Origin: Muribaculaceae bacterium
Lineage (GTDB): Bacteria > Bacteroidota > Bacteroidia > Bacteroidales > Muribaculaceae
DNA length: 48,388 bases
NCBI GenBank assembly: GCA_017619355.1
Contig: JAFZSO010000054.1
Location: 1-48,388, forward strand
Direction: 5' to 3'
The position numbers and the translations under genes are program-made. Shown here one piece after another: positions 27,287 through 36,131 of the stretch. The notes beneath the pieces are model-generated. The model saw only the letters and a program-made list of their open reading frames with translations, was not told where the DNA came from and did not search any database. The stretch's first letter is position 1, and every line of letters begins with the position of its first letter.

Positions 27287-30193
27287 ATGAGTTATTCAAA
27301 ATTTTTGATTTCGGCACTGGTTGCATGCTCTTGCATGCTGGCAACCGCTCAAGTGCCACAGCCCGTGACCTATCCGGGCGACGCTACAGCCACGCAATGC
27401 TACACGCTGAGCAATGGCTTGAAAGTTTTTCTGAGTGTTAACCCGCAATCGCCGCGCATCACGGCTCACATCGCCGTGCGCACCGGTTCGCGTAACGACC
27501 CCGCCGAGACTACCGGTCTGGCCCACTATCTCGAGCACCTCATGTTCAAGGGCACCAAACAATTCGGCACCAGTAACTATGCTGCCGAGCAACCGTTGCT
27601 CGACACCATCGAGGCCCGCTATGAACAGTACCGCAAGGTGACCGACCCTGCGCTGCGCAAGAAACTCTATCACGAGATCGACAGCATCTCGCAACTGGCG
27701 GCTCAGTACAACATCCCCAATGAGTACGACAAACTCATGGCTGGCATCGGCGGCATTGGCACCAACGCCTACACCAGCACCGATGTCACCTGCTACACCG
27801 AGGACATCCCCGCCAACGAGGTGGAACGCTGGGCACGCATCCAGAGCGACCGCTTCCGCAACATGGTGATCCGCGGCTTCCATACCGAGCTCGAGGCCGT
27901 GTATGAAGAGTACAACATTGGAATCGCAAAAGACCAGTGGAAATTCTTCGATGCCATGAATGCCAAGATGTTCCCCACGCATCCCTACGGCACACAGACG
28001 ACCATAGGCACACAGGAGCACCTCAAGAATCCGTCAATCACCAACATCAAAAACTACTTTAACAACTACTATTGTCCCAATAATGTGGCCATCTGTATGG
28101 CTGGCGACATGAATCCTGCCGAGGTGATTGCCATCCTCGAGCGCTACTTTGGCGACTGGAAGCCTAACTATAGCATGACACGCCCCGAGTTCCCTGCCTT
28201 GAAACCCCTCACCGCTCCTGTCGACACCACCGTTGTGGGCCAGGAAGCCGAGTTCATGGCACTGGGATGGCGCTTTGGCGCTGGAAACGCACTGCAGACC
28301 GACACCATGGATGTGGTGGCCGATTTGCTCTCGAACGGCACTGCCGGCCTCATGGACCTGGATTTGAACCAGCCTCATAAGGTGATGATGAGTGGCGCCT
28401 ACAGCGACATGATGACCGACTACTCTATGCTCATGCTCATTGGTTATCCTAACGAAGGCCAGACGCTGGAAGAGGTACGCGAGAAACTGCTCGCCGAGGT
28501 CGACAAACTGCGCCGCGGCGACTTCGACGACGACCTGCTACCCAGCGTGGTGAACAACGCTAAATTCAACTTCCTGCAATCGCTTGACAACAACCGCTCA
28601 CGCACCAGCCGCATGGTGAACGCCTTTATTAATGGCGTTGATTGGAAGCAGGAAGCAGGCCGTCTTGACCGCATGAGCCACATGACCAAACAGCAGATTG
28701 TGGACTTCGCCAACCGCTACCTCACCGACGGCTATGTGTGCGTTTACAAGCGTCTGGGCGAGGACACTACCCTCAAAAAGATCGACAAGCCCCAAATCAC
28801 CCCCATCCCCACCAATCGTGACAAGCAGAGCGACTTTGTACGCAACCTGCTGGGTGAAACGGTGTCTCCCATCGAACCGCAGTTTGTGGACTTCAACAAG
28901 GACATGACAAAAGGCAAGACCGACAACGGGCTGCCCCTGCTCTACAAGCAGAACACACAGGATGACCTATTCACGCTCACCTATTTGTATGACTTCGGTG
29001 TCACTTCCAACAACCGTTACAACGTGGCGGCCGAATACATGGAATACTTGGGCACCAAGAAACTCTCGGCTCAGGATTTCAAGAAGCAGCTCTATAAACT
29101 TGCTTGCAAAATCTCTTATAGCGTGAACGACAACGAGATGAAGGTGTATCTCTCGGGGCTCAACGAAAATATGCCCCAGGCCTTGGCACTGCTCGAAGAT
29201 GTGATGAACAATGCCCAGCCCGACCAGGAGGCTTATCGCGGCATGGTCGAAACCATCATCAAGGCGCGCCTGGATGCCAAAAGCAACCAGGAATCGTGCT
29301 TTAACTATCTCATGGAATACGGCCAGTATGGCCCGCGCAACACTATGACCGACATTGTGAGTGCTGAACAGCTCCGCAGCACCCAGCCTGAGGTGTTCAC
29401 CAACCTCATCAAGAACCTGAACAACTACAAGCACACCGTGCTCTACTACGGTCCGCTCTCACAAAAGCAGATTGCCTCCACTATCAAGAAATTCCACAAG
29501 GTGAACAAAAACCTTGCCGATGCACCCAAGGGTGTCCCATATATGGAACAGCCCACTCCCGCGACCGAGGTTTGGATTGCTCCCTACGATGCCAAGAACA
29601 TCTACATGGTGCAGTATAACAACAACCAGCGTGACTGGGCTCCTGAACATGCCCCCACAATCAACTTGTTTAACGAGTACTTTGGTTCAGGCATGAACGG
29701 CATCGTGTTCCAGGAACTGCGTGAGGCTCGCGGACTCGCTTACTCGGCTGCCGCACGCTACAACCAGCCTTGGGAAAAGGGTCACAAGGAAGACTTCTAT
29801 ACCTATATCATCACCCAAAACGACAAGATGATGGACTGCGTGAACGAGTTCAACAACCTGCTGAACAACATTCCGCAATCGGAGGCTGCCTTCCAGCTCG
29901 CCAAAGACGGCATCATGAAGAAACTGGCCAGCCGCCGCGTGACACGCTATGGTGTGCTCAACAGCTACCTTGCTGCCAAGCGACTGGGGCTTGACTACGA
30001 CATCAACAAGATGGTCTATGAACAGCTGCCCAAACTCACGCTCAACGATATCGTGAACTTCTCAAAGCAGAACATGGCAAACAAGCCTTACCGTTACATG
30101 ATTCTGGGCAACGAGAAGGAACTCGACATGGAAGGACTCGAGAAGATTGGTCCCATCCGCCGACTCACTCTTGAAGAAATCTTTGGTTATTAA
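27287..30193 (+). CDS. Exported M16-family (insulinase-like) metallopeptidase
   Basis: A 968-aa zinc peptidase with a signal peptide (MSYSKFLISALVACSC and on to ATAQ), so it probably acts in the periplasm or at the surface. The inverted zinc motif HxxEH is intact (H80-Y-L-E83-H84 in GLAHYLEHLMFKGT), and the downstream glutamate helix ELEAVYEEYN supplies the third ligand. The second half is the non-catalytic M16 repeat (FQELREARGLAYSAAARYN), as in two-domain pitrilysin-type members. The ATG at 27287 is preferred over a TTG ten codons upstream because it starts the signal peptide and fits the promoter. It ends at a strong terminator. Confidence 0.94.
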   Translation: MSYSKFLISALVACSCMLATAQVPQPVTYPGDATATQCYTLSNGLKVFLSVNPQSPRITAHIAVRTGSRNDPAETTGLAHYLEHLMFKGTKQFGTSNYAAEQPLLDTIEARYEQYRKVTDPALRKKLYHEIDSISQLAAQYNIPNEYDKLMAGIGGIGTNAYTSTDVTCYTEDIPANEVERWARIQSDRFRNMVIRGFHTELEAVYEEYNIGIAKDQWKFFDAMNAKMFPTHPYGTQTTIGTQEHLKNPSITNIKNYFNNYYCPNNVAICMAGDMNPAEVIAILERYFGDWKPNYSMTRPEFPALKPLTAPVDTTVVGQEAEFMALGWRFGAGNALQTDTMDVVADLLSNGTAGLMDLDLNQPHKVMMSGAYSDMMTDYSMLMLIGYPNEGQTLEEVREKLLAEVDKLRRGDFDDDLLPSVVNNAKFNFLQSLDNNRSRTSRMVNAFINGVDWKQEAGRLDRMSHMTKQQIVDFANRYLTDGYVCVYKRLGEDTTLKKIDKPQITPIPTNRDKQSDFVRNLLGETVSPIEPQFVDFNKDMTKGKTDNGLPLLYKQNTQDDLFTLTYLYDFGVTSNNRYNVAAEYMEYLGTKKLSAQDFKKQLYKLACKISYSVNDNEMKVYLSGLNENMPQALALLEDVMNNAQPDQEAYRGMVETIIKARLDAKSNQESCFNYLMEYGQYGPRNTMTDIVSAEQLRSTQPEVFTNLIKNLNNYKHTVLYYGPLSQKQIASTIKKFHKVNKNLADAPKGVPYMEQPTPATEVWIAPYDAKNIYMVQYNNNQRDWAPEHAPTINLFNEYFGSGMNGIVFQELREARGLAYSAAARYNQPWEKGHKEDFYTYIITQNDKMMDCVNEFNNLLNNIPQSEAAFQLAKDGIMKKLASRRVTRYGVLNSYLAAKRLGLDYDINKMVYEQLPKLTLNDIVNFSKQNMANKPYRYMILGNEKELDMEGLEKIGPIRRLTLEEIFGY

Positions 30194-30207
30194 TCATCAA
30201 CCACCAT

Positions 30208-30246
30208 CAAGCCCGTTGCCGTCATGCTGGCGACGGGCTTGTTTTT
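30208..30246 (+). terminator. Strong rho-independent terminator after the M16 gene
   Basis: CAAGCCCGTTGCC (30208-30220) and GGCGACGGGCTTG (30229-30241) pair with one wobble and are followed by TTTTT. It ends just 13 bp before the ATG of the next gene on the same strand. Confidence 0.9.
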
Positions 30247-30259
30247 ATCCTCACTCTCT

Positions 30260-30925
30260 ATGAAGACCAACCGATTCATCCTACTCGTTGCTGCACTCGT
30301 GAGCCTGAGTGCCATGGCACAGAACCTGAAAACAAACGGCAACTCGCCTGACGAGCTCATGCCTGCTGCATGGGATAAAGTCACAGCAACCGGCGACCTC
30401 GATGGCGACGGCATCGCCGACCTTGCCATCATTGCCACACCCGATTACAAGGAGAACCTCAAGGTGCGTGACGATGGCTATGTGTATAACTTCAACCAGC
30501 CCATCCTCGCCATCTATCGTGGCAATGCCAACGGCTCGTTCACGCTCTGGAAACACTATAACGAGGCTGTCATAGGCGATCCTGATGAATTCAACTTCAT
30601 CACACACTCCCTCGATATCACTTCGCGCAAAGTGCTGAAGATAGGCATTGAGCATTTCGCAAGCGCCGGCAGTTATGGCACCAGCAAGTCATCCTATTTG
30701 TTCCGTTACCAGAACGGCGATTTCTACCTCATAGGTGAAGACAATGAGGAGATGAGCCGCAACACAGGCGAGGTTGTAACGGTGAGCAAGAACTATCTCA
30801 CCGGCAAGCAATGCCGCACCGTGAGCGGAGCCTTTGTCGACTCCGACATCCGCCCATCAGAGAAATGGAGCACCTTCAAGCGCACACCGCTGCGTGCACT
30901 TGGCTCCTGGACTATGGAAAACTGA
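30260..30925 (+). CDS. Secreted protein with FG-GAP-like calcium loop
   Basis: A 221-aa exported protein of unknown function. The ATG at 30260 begins a signal peptide (MKTNRFILLVAALVSLSAMA); the frame is open 12 codons earlier, but that part lies in the terminator hairpin. After the signal comes WDKVTATGDLDGDGIADLAI, an FG-GAP/EF-hand-like DxDxDG calcium loop. Such repeats occur in beta-propeller adhesins, but only one is present here. The rest is a beta-rich segment with a RYQNGDFYLIGEDNEE motif, common in small Bacteroidetes secreted proteins. It has no visible promoter of its own and begins right after a terminator. It converges on the SPOR-like gene 12 bp away. Confidence 0.7.
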   Translation: MKTNRFILLVAALVSLSAMAQNLKTNGNSPDELMPAAWDKVTATGDLDGDGIADLAIIATPDYKENLKVRDDGYVYNFNQPILAIYRGNANGSFTLWKHYNEAVIGDPDEFNFITHSLDITSRKVLKIGIEHFASAGSYGTSKSSYLFRYQNGDFYLIGEDNEEMSRNTGEVVTVSKNYLTGKQCRTVSGAFVDSDIRPSEKWSTFKRTPLRALGSWTMEN

Positions 30926-30937
30926 AAAGGGAAACGC

Positions 30938-31360
30938 CTAACGGATAGGCACCAGAGGCTTCTCCTCCACGCCTGGCTCGTCGGCAGGCGACTGGGGCAC
31001 ATACACGCAGTTGGCCAACCCGTTGCTCTCCCATACCCAAATGCTATCGCTGAAGCTCATGCCCATCAGCTCCTTGGCTCGGGCTTGGGCTTTCTTCTTG
31101 GAGTAATAGCACTCGCAGCACAGGCGGTACACCGTCTTGCCTTTCGCCGTGGTCTTATACACGGGGTAGAACAACACTTCCGACATGTTCTCTGAGGCCT
31201 CTTTGGCCTTCTCAAGGCTTGAATAACTGCCGCATACCAGGTAATATACCTTGACGGGTTTCTTGGCAGGTCGACGCGCTGCATCGGCAGTGAAGGCGGC
31301 CATCACACTCACAAGCGCCACCAGCATGAGTGGCAACAATCTCTTGACGGTTCGTTTCAT
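30938..31360 (-). CDS. Small exported SPOR-like domain protein
   Basis: A 140-aa exported protein. The ATG at 31360 (MKRTVKRLLPLMLVALVSVM) gives a clear signal peptide; the frame is open 40 codons more, but that region holds the promoter. The mature part starts with a basic linker (ARRPAKKPVKV), then YYLVCGSYSSLEKAKEASEN and YRLCCECYYSKKKAQARAKE, two alpha-beta halves resembling a SPOR domain. SPOR domains bind denuded septal peptidoglycan; whether this one does is inference. The cysteines inside the repeats are unusual. Confidence 0.7.
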   Translation of the reverse strand: MKRTVKRLLPLMLVALVSVMAAFTADAARRPAKKPVKVYYLVCGSYSSLEKAKEASENMSEVLFYPVYKTTAKGKTVYRLCCECYYSKKKAQARAKELMGMSFSDSIWVWESNGLANCVYVPQSPADEPGVEEKPLVPIR

Positions 31361-31394
31361 AATATCTCTTGTTTTTAATGTTTGTTCTTTTTCG

Positions 31395-31402
31395 CAAAGA
31401 TA
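31395..31402 (-). promoter_or_regulatory. -7 box TATCTTTG for the SPOR-like gene
   Basis: A perfect TAnnTTTG box on the minus strand, 34 bp from the ATG at 31360. No good -33 box is seen. It is divergent from the EamA promoter 43 bp away. Confidence 0.55.
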
Positions 31403-31444
31403 AGCATTTTTTCTAAAATGCGTCACAGATGAGGGAAAAAGTCT

Positions 31445-31452
31445 TACCTTTG
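31445..31452 (+). promoter_or_regulatory. -7 box TACCTTTG for the EamA transporter gene
   Basis: A perfect TAnnTTTG box 22 bp upstream of the ATG at 31475; the -33 region is weak. Confidence 0.55.
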
Positions 31453-31474
31453 TAGCAATTCTCAATAGCAGCAC

Positions 31475-32404
31475 ATGCAATACTTAGGTGAACTCATATC
31501 CATCGGTGTGGCTTTCTCGTGGACCGCTACGGCGCTCCTGAGCGAGTTTGGCAGCAAGCGCATGGGCAATCTCACGCTCAATGTGATGCGCATGGGCATC
31601 GCCCTCATCTTCTCGGCCATCCTCTTCTGGGTGATGACGGGCAGCCCTCTGCCTGCAAAGGCCAGTACCGAGGCCTATGGGTGGATGATGCTTTCGGGCA
31701 TTGTGGGCTATGTGATTGGCGACTTTTGCCTGTTTCAGTGCTATATCATCATCGGGTCGAAGTTCGGCCAGCTGTTCATGACGCTCGCCCCCATCACTGC
31801 GGCCATCATGGCATGGTTCACGCTGGGGCAGAGCATCAGGCCCACAGCCATCATTGCCATGGTAATCACGCTGGCGGGCATCGCCATCACAGTGTTGGGC
31901 CGTGGTGACGCAAACCACAAGGTGAGCCTCAAACTCCCCCTCAACGGCGTACTCTTTGCCATCGGCGCTGCCGTGTGTCAAGGCGTGGGACTCGTGCTCA
32001 GCAAGATAGGCATGGACCACTACGAGGCATCCATAACAACCCCGTCTGCACCATGGATGCTGCCGTTTTTTGCCAATTTCTTCCGTTGCGTGGCGGGCAT
32101 CATCGGTTTTCTCATACTCATGAGATTCAAGGAGGGATACAGATCACTCGCCAAGAGCTTGACCGACCGCACCAGCATGACGGCAGCCACCCTCACCACC
32201 ATCTTCGGGCCTTTCGTAGGCGTAGGTTGCTCACTGCTTGCCGTGCAATATACCAGCGCCGGCATCGCCAGCACTCTTATGGCACTCACACCCATCATTA
32301 TTATCTTGCCTGCCTACTGGATTTTCAAGCAGCCCATCACCCTCAAGAGCGTCATCGGCGCCCTCATCTCCGTCATCGGCGTCTCCCTCTTCTTCCTCCT
32401 TTAA
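31475..32404 (+). CDS. EamA-family (drug/metabolite superfamily) transporter
   Basis: A 309-aa inner-membrane protein with about ten hydrophobic helices in two EamA halves. The first half ends at about residue 148 (ITLAGIAITVLGRGD) and the second near the C-terminus (PAYWIFKQPITLKSVIGALI, then VIGVSLFFLL), each showing the usual last-two-helix pattern. The family exports or imports varied metabolites, and the substrate cannot be deduced. It appears monocistronic and converges with the AAA ATPase gene, 26 bp apart; no clear terminator is visible there. Confidence 0.92.
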   Translation: MQYLGELISIGVAFSWTATALLSEFGSKRMGNLTLNVMRMGIALIFSAILFWVMTGSPLPAKASTEAYGWMMLSGIVGYVIGDFCLFQCYIIIGSKFGQLFMTLAPITAAIMAWFTLGQSIRPTAIIAMVITLAGIAITVLGRGDANHKVSLKLPLNGVLFAIGAAVCQGVGLVLSKIGMDHYEASITTPSAPWMLPFFANFFRCVAGIIGFLILMRFKEGYRSLAKSLTDRTSMTAATLTTIFGPFVGVGCSLLAVQYTSAGIASTLMALTPIIIILPAYWIFKQPITLKSVIGALISVIGVSLFFLL

Positions 32405-32430
32405 TCCTACAAAGAAGGCTTCAAAATCTT

Positions 32431-33852
32431 TTATTCTTTGAACAAGTCCTCTGCTGTTATCACATTCTGAACACTATGTTGATAAATGTTTTGCTTCACG
32501 CCAAACGGCGTGATGAAAGTTAGATGTACTGCTTTATGATATTTTTGTGTTTCTGTGAAACGGCCAGCTTTATGACGCAAATTGTCATCATCTGCTTTTT
32601 CTATTGCATATTCCTTTGTTGAGAATTTCATCTCGCAGAGATTGACTACTTGATCAGCACGGTCAATGACCATATCTATTTGCGCTCCTTCGCCAAATAT
32701 GGGGTCGTCTTTCACTTGCCATGAGTAGACACGAGTTGAAACACCAGAGATGCCTAGAGCAATCTTTATTTGTTTGATGTGCTCAAAACAAACTCGTTCA
32801 AAAGCCAATCCTTCCCAAGAATTTCGTACAGGAGTGTTCAGATTTATACTCCAGAATCTCTCGTCAATATCTGAATGATTATGAAGGAACTTATAATAGA
32901 ACAATGTATAATTGTCCATCAACTGGAATATTGTAGTACTGCGTTTAGTGCCTTGATAACTGTATTGACGAATAAAACCGCATGCTTCTAAGTCTTCCAA
33001 GATGCGTGTCAATTGACCATTGCTTGTTATGCCGCCTTCCTTGATTAGCTCGTCTCTAGTCATCCCTATTCGCTTGGTGCCCAGTGTTGATACAACATGT
33101 ACATATGGTTCTGGATTCTTAAAAAGAGAATTATATAGTTCGTTATACTCATAGTGCAATTTTCCCATTGGAGAGAAGAATAATGCATCTATGTTTTGTG
33201 CCAGACTTTTTCCTCGTTCTAAGAGAGACCAATAGAATGGAACTCCTCCCATGACCATATAGCATTCCAAAATGTCATAATGGCTCATCACCAAATGCTG
33301 GCTCTTGGCATACTGCTCACATTCACCTAATGTGAATGGAGCGAGATGAATTCTGTGAGTTACCCGGTTATGAAGGCCTCCATGATTGCGGAACACGTTA
33401 TTGATAATCCATGAGGTTGCCGAGCCGCAGATGATAAGAAGTATATCTTTTCTTGCTGAAGCATAGCCGTTCCAAAAATGCTCCAATGCAGAAACAAAGT
33501 TTGAACGGGGGGCATCCATCCAGGGCAACTCATCAATAAATACGACCTTCTTTCCTACTCCTTGTTGGTCCAGCAACTCTGACAACAAAAAGAATGCATC
33601 TGACCAATCGGCTGGTATACGGCATTTTTTCAGCCCGCTTTTAACTAGAGATTGGCGAAATTCTCTTAATTGTGCTCGTGTTTTTTGATTAGCCAAACCT
33701 GAATGTTGGAATGCGAAAGTGTAATTAAAAGTCTCTCTTACAAGAAACGTTTTACCAATACGTCTCCTGCCTGTGACAGCAACAAACTCGGAATATTCAG
33801 AATTATATGCTCGCCTCAATTCTTCCTGTTCTGTTTTTCTGCCTATAATCAT
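32431..33852 (-). CDS. AAA ATPase with C-terminal PD-(D/E)xK nuclease-like domain (DUF234 type)
   Basis: A protein of about 473 aa of the archaeal-type ATPase group widespread in Bacteroidetes. The N-terminus MIIGRKTEQEELRRAY leads to Walker A GRRRIGKT (28-35); Walker B is KVVFIDELPWMDAPRS. A winged-helix segment follows (KEGGITSNGQLTRILEDLEA). The C-terminal domain has the nuclease-like pattern GAQIDMVIDRAD then LCEMKFS, i.e. D...ExK. Its cellular role is not established. Two earlier in-frame starts exist: 33903 (MSIFGTGAF) gives a 490-aa form, and the frame begins at 33948 inside a promoter box. Base composition is more AT-rich than the flanking genes, and a long inverted repeat lies upstream, both hints of transfer. 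Confidence 0.82.
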   Translation of the reverse strand: MIIGRKTEQEELRRAYNSEYSEFVAVTGRRRIGKTFLVRETFNYTFAFQHSGLANQKTRAQLREFRQSLVKSGLKKCRIPADWSDAFFLLSELLDQQGVGKKVVFIDELPWMDAPRSNFVSALEHFWNGYASARKDILLIICGSATSWIINNVFRNHGGLHNRVTHRIHLAPFTLGECEQYAKSQHLVMSHYDILECYMVMGGVPFYWSLLERGKSLAQNIDALFFSPMGKLHYEYNELYNSLFKNPEPYVHVVSTLGTKRIGMTRDELIKEGGITSNGQLTRILEDLEACGFIRQYSYQGTKRSTTIFQLMDNYTLFYYKFLHNHSDIDERFWSINLNTPVRNSWEGLAFERVCFEHIKQIKIALGISGVSTRVYSWQVKDDPIFGEGAQIDMVIDRADQVVNLCEMKFSTKEYAIEKADDDNLRHKAGRFTETQKYHKAVHLTFITPFGVKQNIYQHSVQNVITAEDLFKE

Positions 33853-33945
33853 ATCATTGATGCTTTTATTTGTATAAAATGCTCCCGTTCCAAAAATGCT
33901 CATACAAGCATGGCATTTTAATCGCTTAGTCGCATTTTTCGGATG

Positions 33946-33953
33946 CAAATATA
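33946..33953 (-). promoter_or_regulatory. -7 box TATATTTG of the AAA ATPase gene
   Basis: A perfect minus-strand TAnnTTTG box. One arm of a large inverted repeat begins 10 bp upstream of it, where a -33 element would be expected. Confidence 0.55.
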
Positions 33954-33963
33954 CAATATTTTT

Positions 33964-34018
33964 CGTTTATAGCGTGCCAAAAACTATTTTATTTTAAATT
34001 CCTGGCATGCTATAAACG
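33964..34018. repeat. Long inverted repeat overlapping the AAA ATPase promoter
   Basis: CGTTTATAGCGTGCCA (33964-33979) is mirrored by TGGCATGCTATAAACG (34003-34018) with one mismatch over 16 bp; the arms flank a 23-bp AT-only core. It could be an operator for autoregulation or the end of a small mobile element. The mismatch is a G:U pair only in a plus-strand transcript. Confidence 0.7.
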
Positions 34019-34020
34019 AT

Positions 34021-34346
34021 CTTATATAGCAGCTATGATGTTCTTGACAGCTGATAAATTAATGAAGCAGCTTGTTGAAATACACTGATTCCTAGATTAT
34101 TATATTATCAATAAAGGAATTAATTATACTATCACAGGCTTTAGTGTCCCAAAATAACTAACTCAGCCGAGGCATGGATTCGCCCACGGCTGAGTTGAAA
34201 TTTGGCTGTTTGTTGTGTTTCAATCGATTTTTGTTATAATCGGTTGCGTTCGGCTTGGCCGGCATGGCTCCCTTTGTAGCTGAGCGAATCGTGGCTTCAG
34301 GTATCAGAACCATGAATCGTTTTTCCAGTTTGTGATGCTTATGATT
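34021..34346. other. Intergenic region with a 10-bp-stem hairpin
   Basis: No gene is seen in these 326 bp. AACTCAGCCG (34160-34169) and CGGCTGAGTT (34187-34196) form a perfect hairpin with a 17-nt loop. A weaker inverted pair, CAATCGATT/AATCGGTTG, lies near 34220-34250. The hairpin could terminate the retropepsin gene on the minus strand or be a remnant of an insertion-sequence end; no T tract follows. Confidence 0.45.
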
Positions 34347-35585
34347 CTAATCAATCAGTAGCAGTTCTTGTCGTTTGTATGAGATGAGCAGCTTCTGTTT
34401 GGCAAGCACTTCGCAACCGAAGAGACCGTCTATTCCTTTGCTCTCTTTTAGACGAGACACGTCGGAAAAAGCAGTCTGCAGTTTCTTGAATGTACGCCCG
34501 CCGAGCATAAGAGTGGTTTTGCCCTTTTTAATCGAAGCTCGTCCTTCACCATAGCCCGTGAGGTTGGCTTTTTTGATGCCCTTAACCGACGTCGGATGCA
34601 GTTGTGGCCAATCGCTGGCAAGCAGGTTGCTTTCTGCTCCACTATCGAATGCAAGCACAACGGGCACGTCGCCTACTTGACAGTCGAAGACCAGAAGATG
34701 ACCTCGTTTCACACCTTTCACCGCCTGGCAGCGGTAGCCATTGATCAGTAACCATTGATGCGTGGTATCTGGGCATAGCAACACTATCTCACTACCCTTG
34801 AAGTCAAACAGAACGTCAAAATCCTTATAGTAGCTCTGCCCCAGGATGCCATGCACCGCCACACCGACGGTTTCCAGATTGCTCAAGTCTGATGTCATGA
34901 TGTCCGTTTCGCTAAGCGTAATGCCGCACATGTCCATCGATTTAACGTAGTGCATACCGCTGACTGTACCTGTGCCGACTGCACCGTGGCCACCACTTCC
35001 CATCACCTGACCACTGATGTTGTGGTCAAAATACTTGCTGTTGAGAATGACACCTGGGGCACCTGTATCAAAGAACATATTGCACGGTTTGCCATCGATG
35101 GTGGCATTCACAATGGGTAACCCGCCATGACGATGAATGGGAATGCGCACCATTTTCACTTCTGGCAATGCCTTGGCCGAGGGATTTGCTTTTTGAAGCG
35201 AGACTTTTCCTGGCAGCAAATTGGCTTCGAGCACCAAATTGTCGTCACTAAAAATGATTGTTGCCTCCGAAGTGGTGCTGTCGGGCTTTGTTATGGTATA
35301 ATGTAGCGTCAGTACTGTGCTGTCCTGTTCGGTGTCCGTCAGATTCCAACTCGCTATGGCGGGCATTTGAGCAATAATCTGTTTCAGCACTTTGGAAGCC
35401 ATTGGCTGTTTGATGTTAGAAAAATGAAAACCGGGTGCCAACAGTTCGTCAATGCCCTCTGGCAGGTGATTTTGTGCTGCAGTCAAGATGTGTTCTGCTT
35501 TCGGTCGGCATATTTTAGCATCTTGGGCCTGCCCCGTCATTGCAACGAGGGCAAGCCCAAGCGTGATGATTGATTTCTTGCTCAT
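34347..35585 (-). CDS. Exported retropepsin-like aspartyl protease with two active-site motifs
   Basis: A 412-aa exported protein (signal peptide MSKKSIITLGLALVAMTGQA). Two pepsin/retropepsin-like halves are visible: CNMFFDTGAPGVILN with DTG at 173-175, and VVLAFDSGAESNLLA with DSG at 314-316. Each also has a later hydrophobic-glycine motif (VHGILGQSYY; GIDGLFGCEVL). Two aspartates in one chain would let it act as a monomer, unlike single-domain retropepsins that dimerise. The first 150 residues have no recognised domain. Protease activity is a family inference. It lies 20 bp after the plug-like gene as the fourth gene of a sigma-factor cassette, so an envelope-signalling role is possible. 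Confidence 0.8.
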   Translation of the reverse strand: MSKKSIITLGLALVAMTGQAQDAKICRPKAEHILTAAQNHLPEGIDELLAPGFHFSNIKQPMASKVLKQIIAQMPAIASWNLTDTEQDSTVLTLHYTITKPDSTTSEATIIFSDDNLVLEANLLPGKVSLQKANPSAKALPEVKMVRIPIHRHGGLPIVNATIDGKPCNMFFDTGAPGVILNSKYFDHNISGQVMGSGGHGAVGTGTVSGMHYVKSMDMCGITLSETDIMTSDLSNLETVGVAVHGILGQSYYKDFDVLFDFKGSEIVLLCPDTTHQWLLINGYRCQAVKGVKRGHLLVFDCQVGDVPVVLAFDSGAESNLLASDWPQLHPTSVKGIKKANLTGYGEGRASIKKGKTTLMLGGRTFKKLQTAFSDVSRLKESKGIDGLFGCEVLAKQKLLISYKRQELLLID

Positions 35586-35604
35586 TTAGAGAGAAGTTTT
35601 GGGA

Positions 35605-36111
35605 TTACTTTTTGGTTGTGATAAGAATTACACATGTGGGGGCTTTCTTGGATGTCTTCATATATTCATTAGCGAACTTTTTGAAGTCGTGATTTTCCTT
35701 GTCCTTGATAACCGTCATTGAATCTAATTTAGATGTTGACATTGATAGAATTTCAGAATAAGGAACAATTCGACCATCCAGCACATAAATAATCTCATCC
35801 GATTCTGTACGAATGACATTAGTGGTGACTCCGGGGGAGACGGATTCGTCAGAGTTGATGACCTTTGATGTTGAAAGTACCTTTACACTCTTTACCTCTT
35901 TACCTCCTGTCATGTCAGAGGTGATGATTGAGTGAAGGTTGTGCTCAGGGTCTATGGAATAGTTGACAATCGTCTTGCCGGCTAATTGTGACCCGTCGAA
36001 ATTTTCGACTTGCTTGCCGTCAATCACATAGATTGCTTTTCTCGTTTCCTGTGCATGAATGGATGCAACAGAGATTACTGCTAAGATCAGAAATAGAATT
36101 GTTTTTTTCAT
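35605..36111 (-). CDS. Small secreted protein resembling tandem TonB-receptor plug motifs
   Basis: A 168-aa exported protein (signal peptide MKKTILFLILAVISVASIHA). The pattern IYVIDGKQVENFDGSQLAG and, later, IYVLDGRIVPYSEILSMSTS, then LDSMTVIKDKE and VILITTKK follow the core of SusC/TonB plug domains (a YVIDG turn, an S/M-x-V-x-KD strand and a final VILITTK strand). No barrel is present, so it is not a receptor. Short plug-like proteins of this kind sit beside sigma/anti-sigma genes in Bacteroidetes; they may bind signalling partners in the periplasm, which is inference. It is 20 bp from both neighbours and thus in one operon. Confidence 0.65.
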   Translation of the reverse strand: MKKTILFLILAVISVASIHAQETRKAIYVIDGKQVENFDGSQLAGKTIVNYSIDPEHNLHSIITSDMTGGKEVKSVKVLSTSKVINSDESVSPGVTTNVIRTESDEIIYVLDGRIVPYSEILSMSTSKLDSMTVIKDKENHDFKKFANEYMKTSKKAPTCVILITTKK

Positions 36112-36131
36112 TTTGTTGATATATTAAATGT

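Noticed and set aside
33853-33948. Longer N-terminus for the AAA ATPase
   Set aside because: The codon at 33948 lies in the promoter box. A start at 33903 cannot be excluded, but the family normally begins close to the IIGR motif at 33852.
35605-36111. Fragment of a SusC/TonB-dependent receptor
   Set aside because: It has its own signal peptide, a complete frame and conserved operon spacing; it looks like a genuine small plug-like protein and not a truncated receptor.
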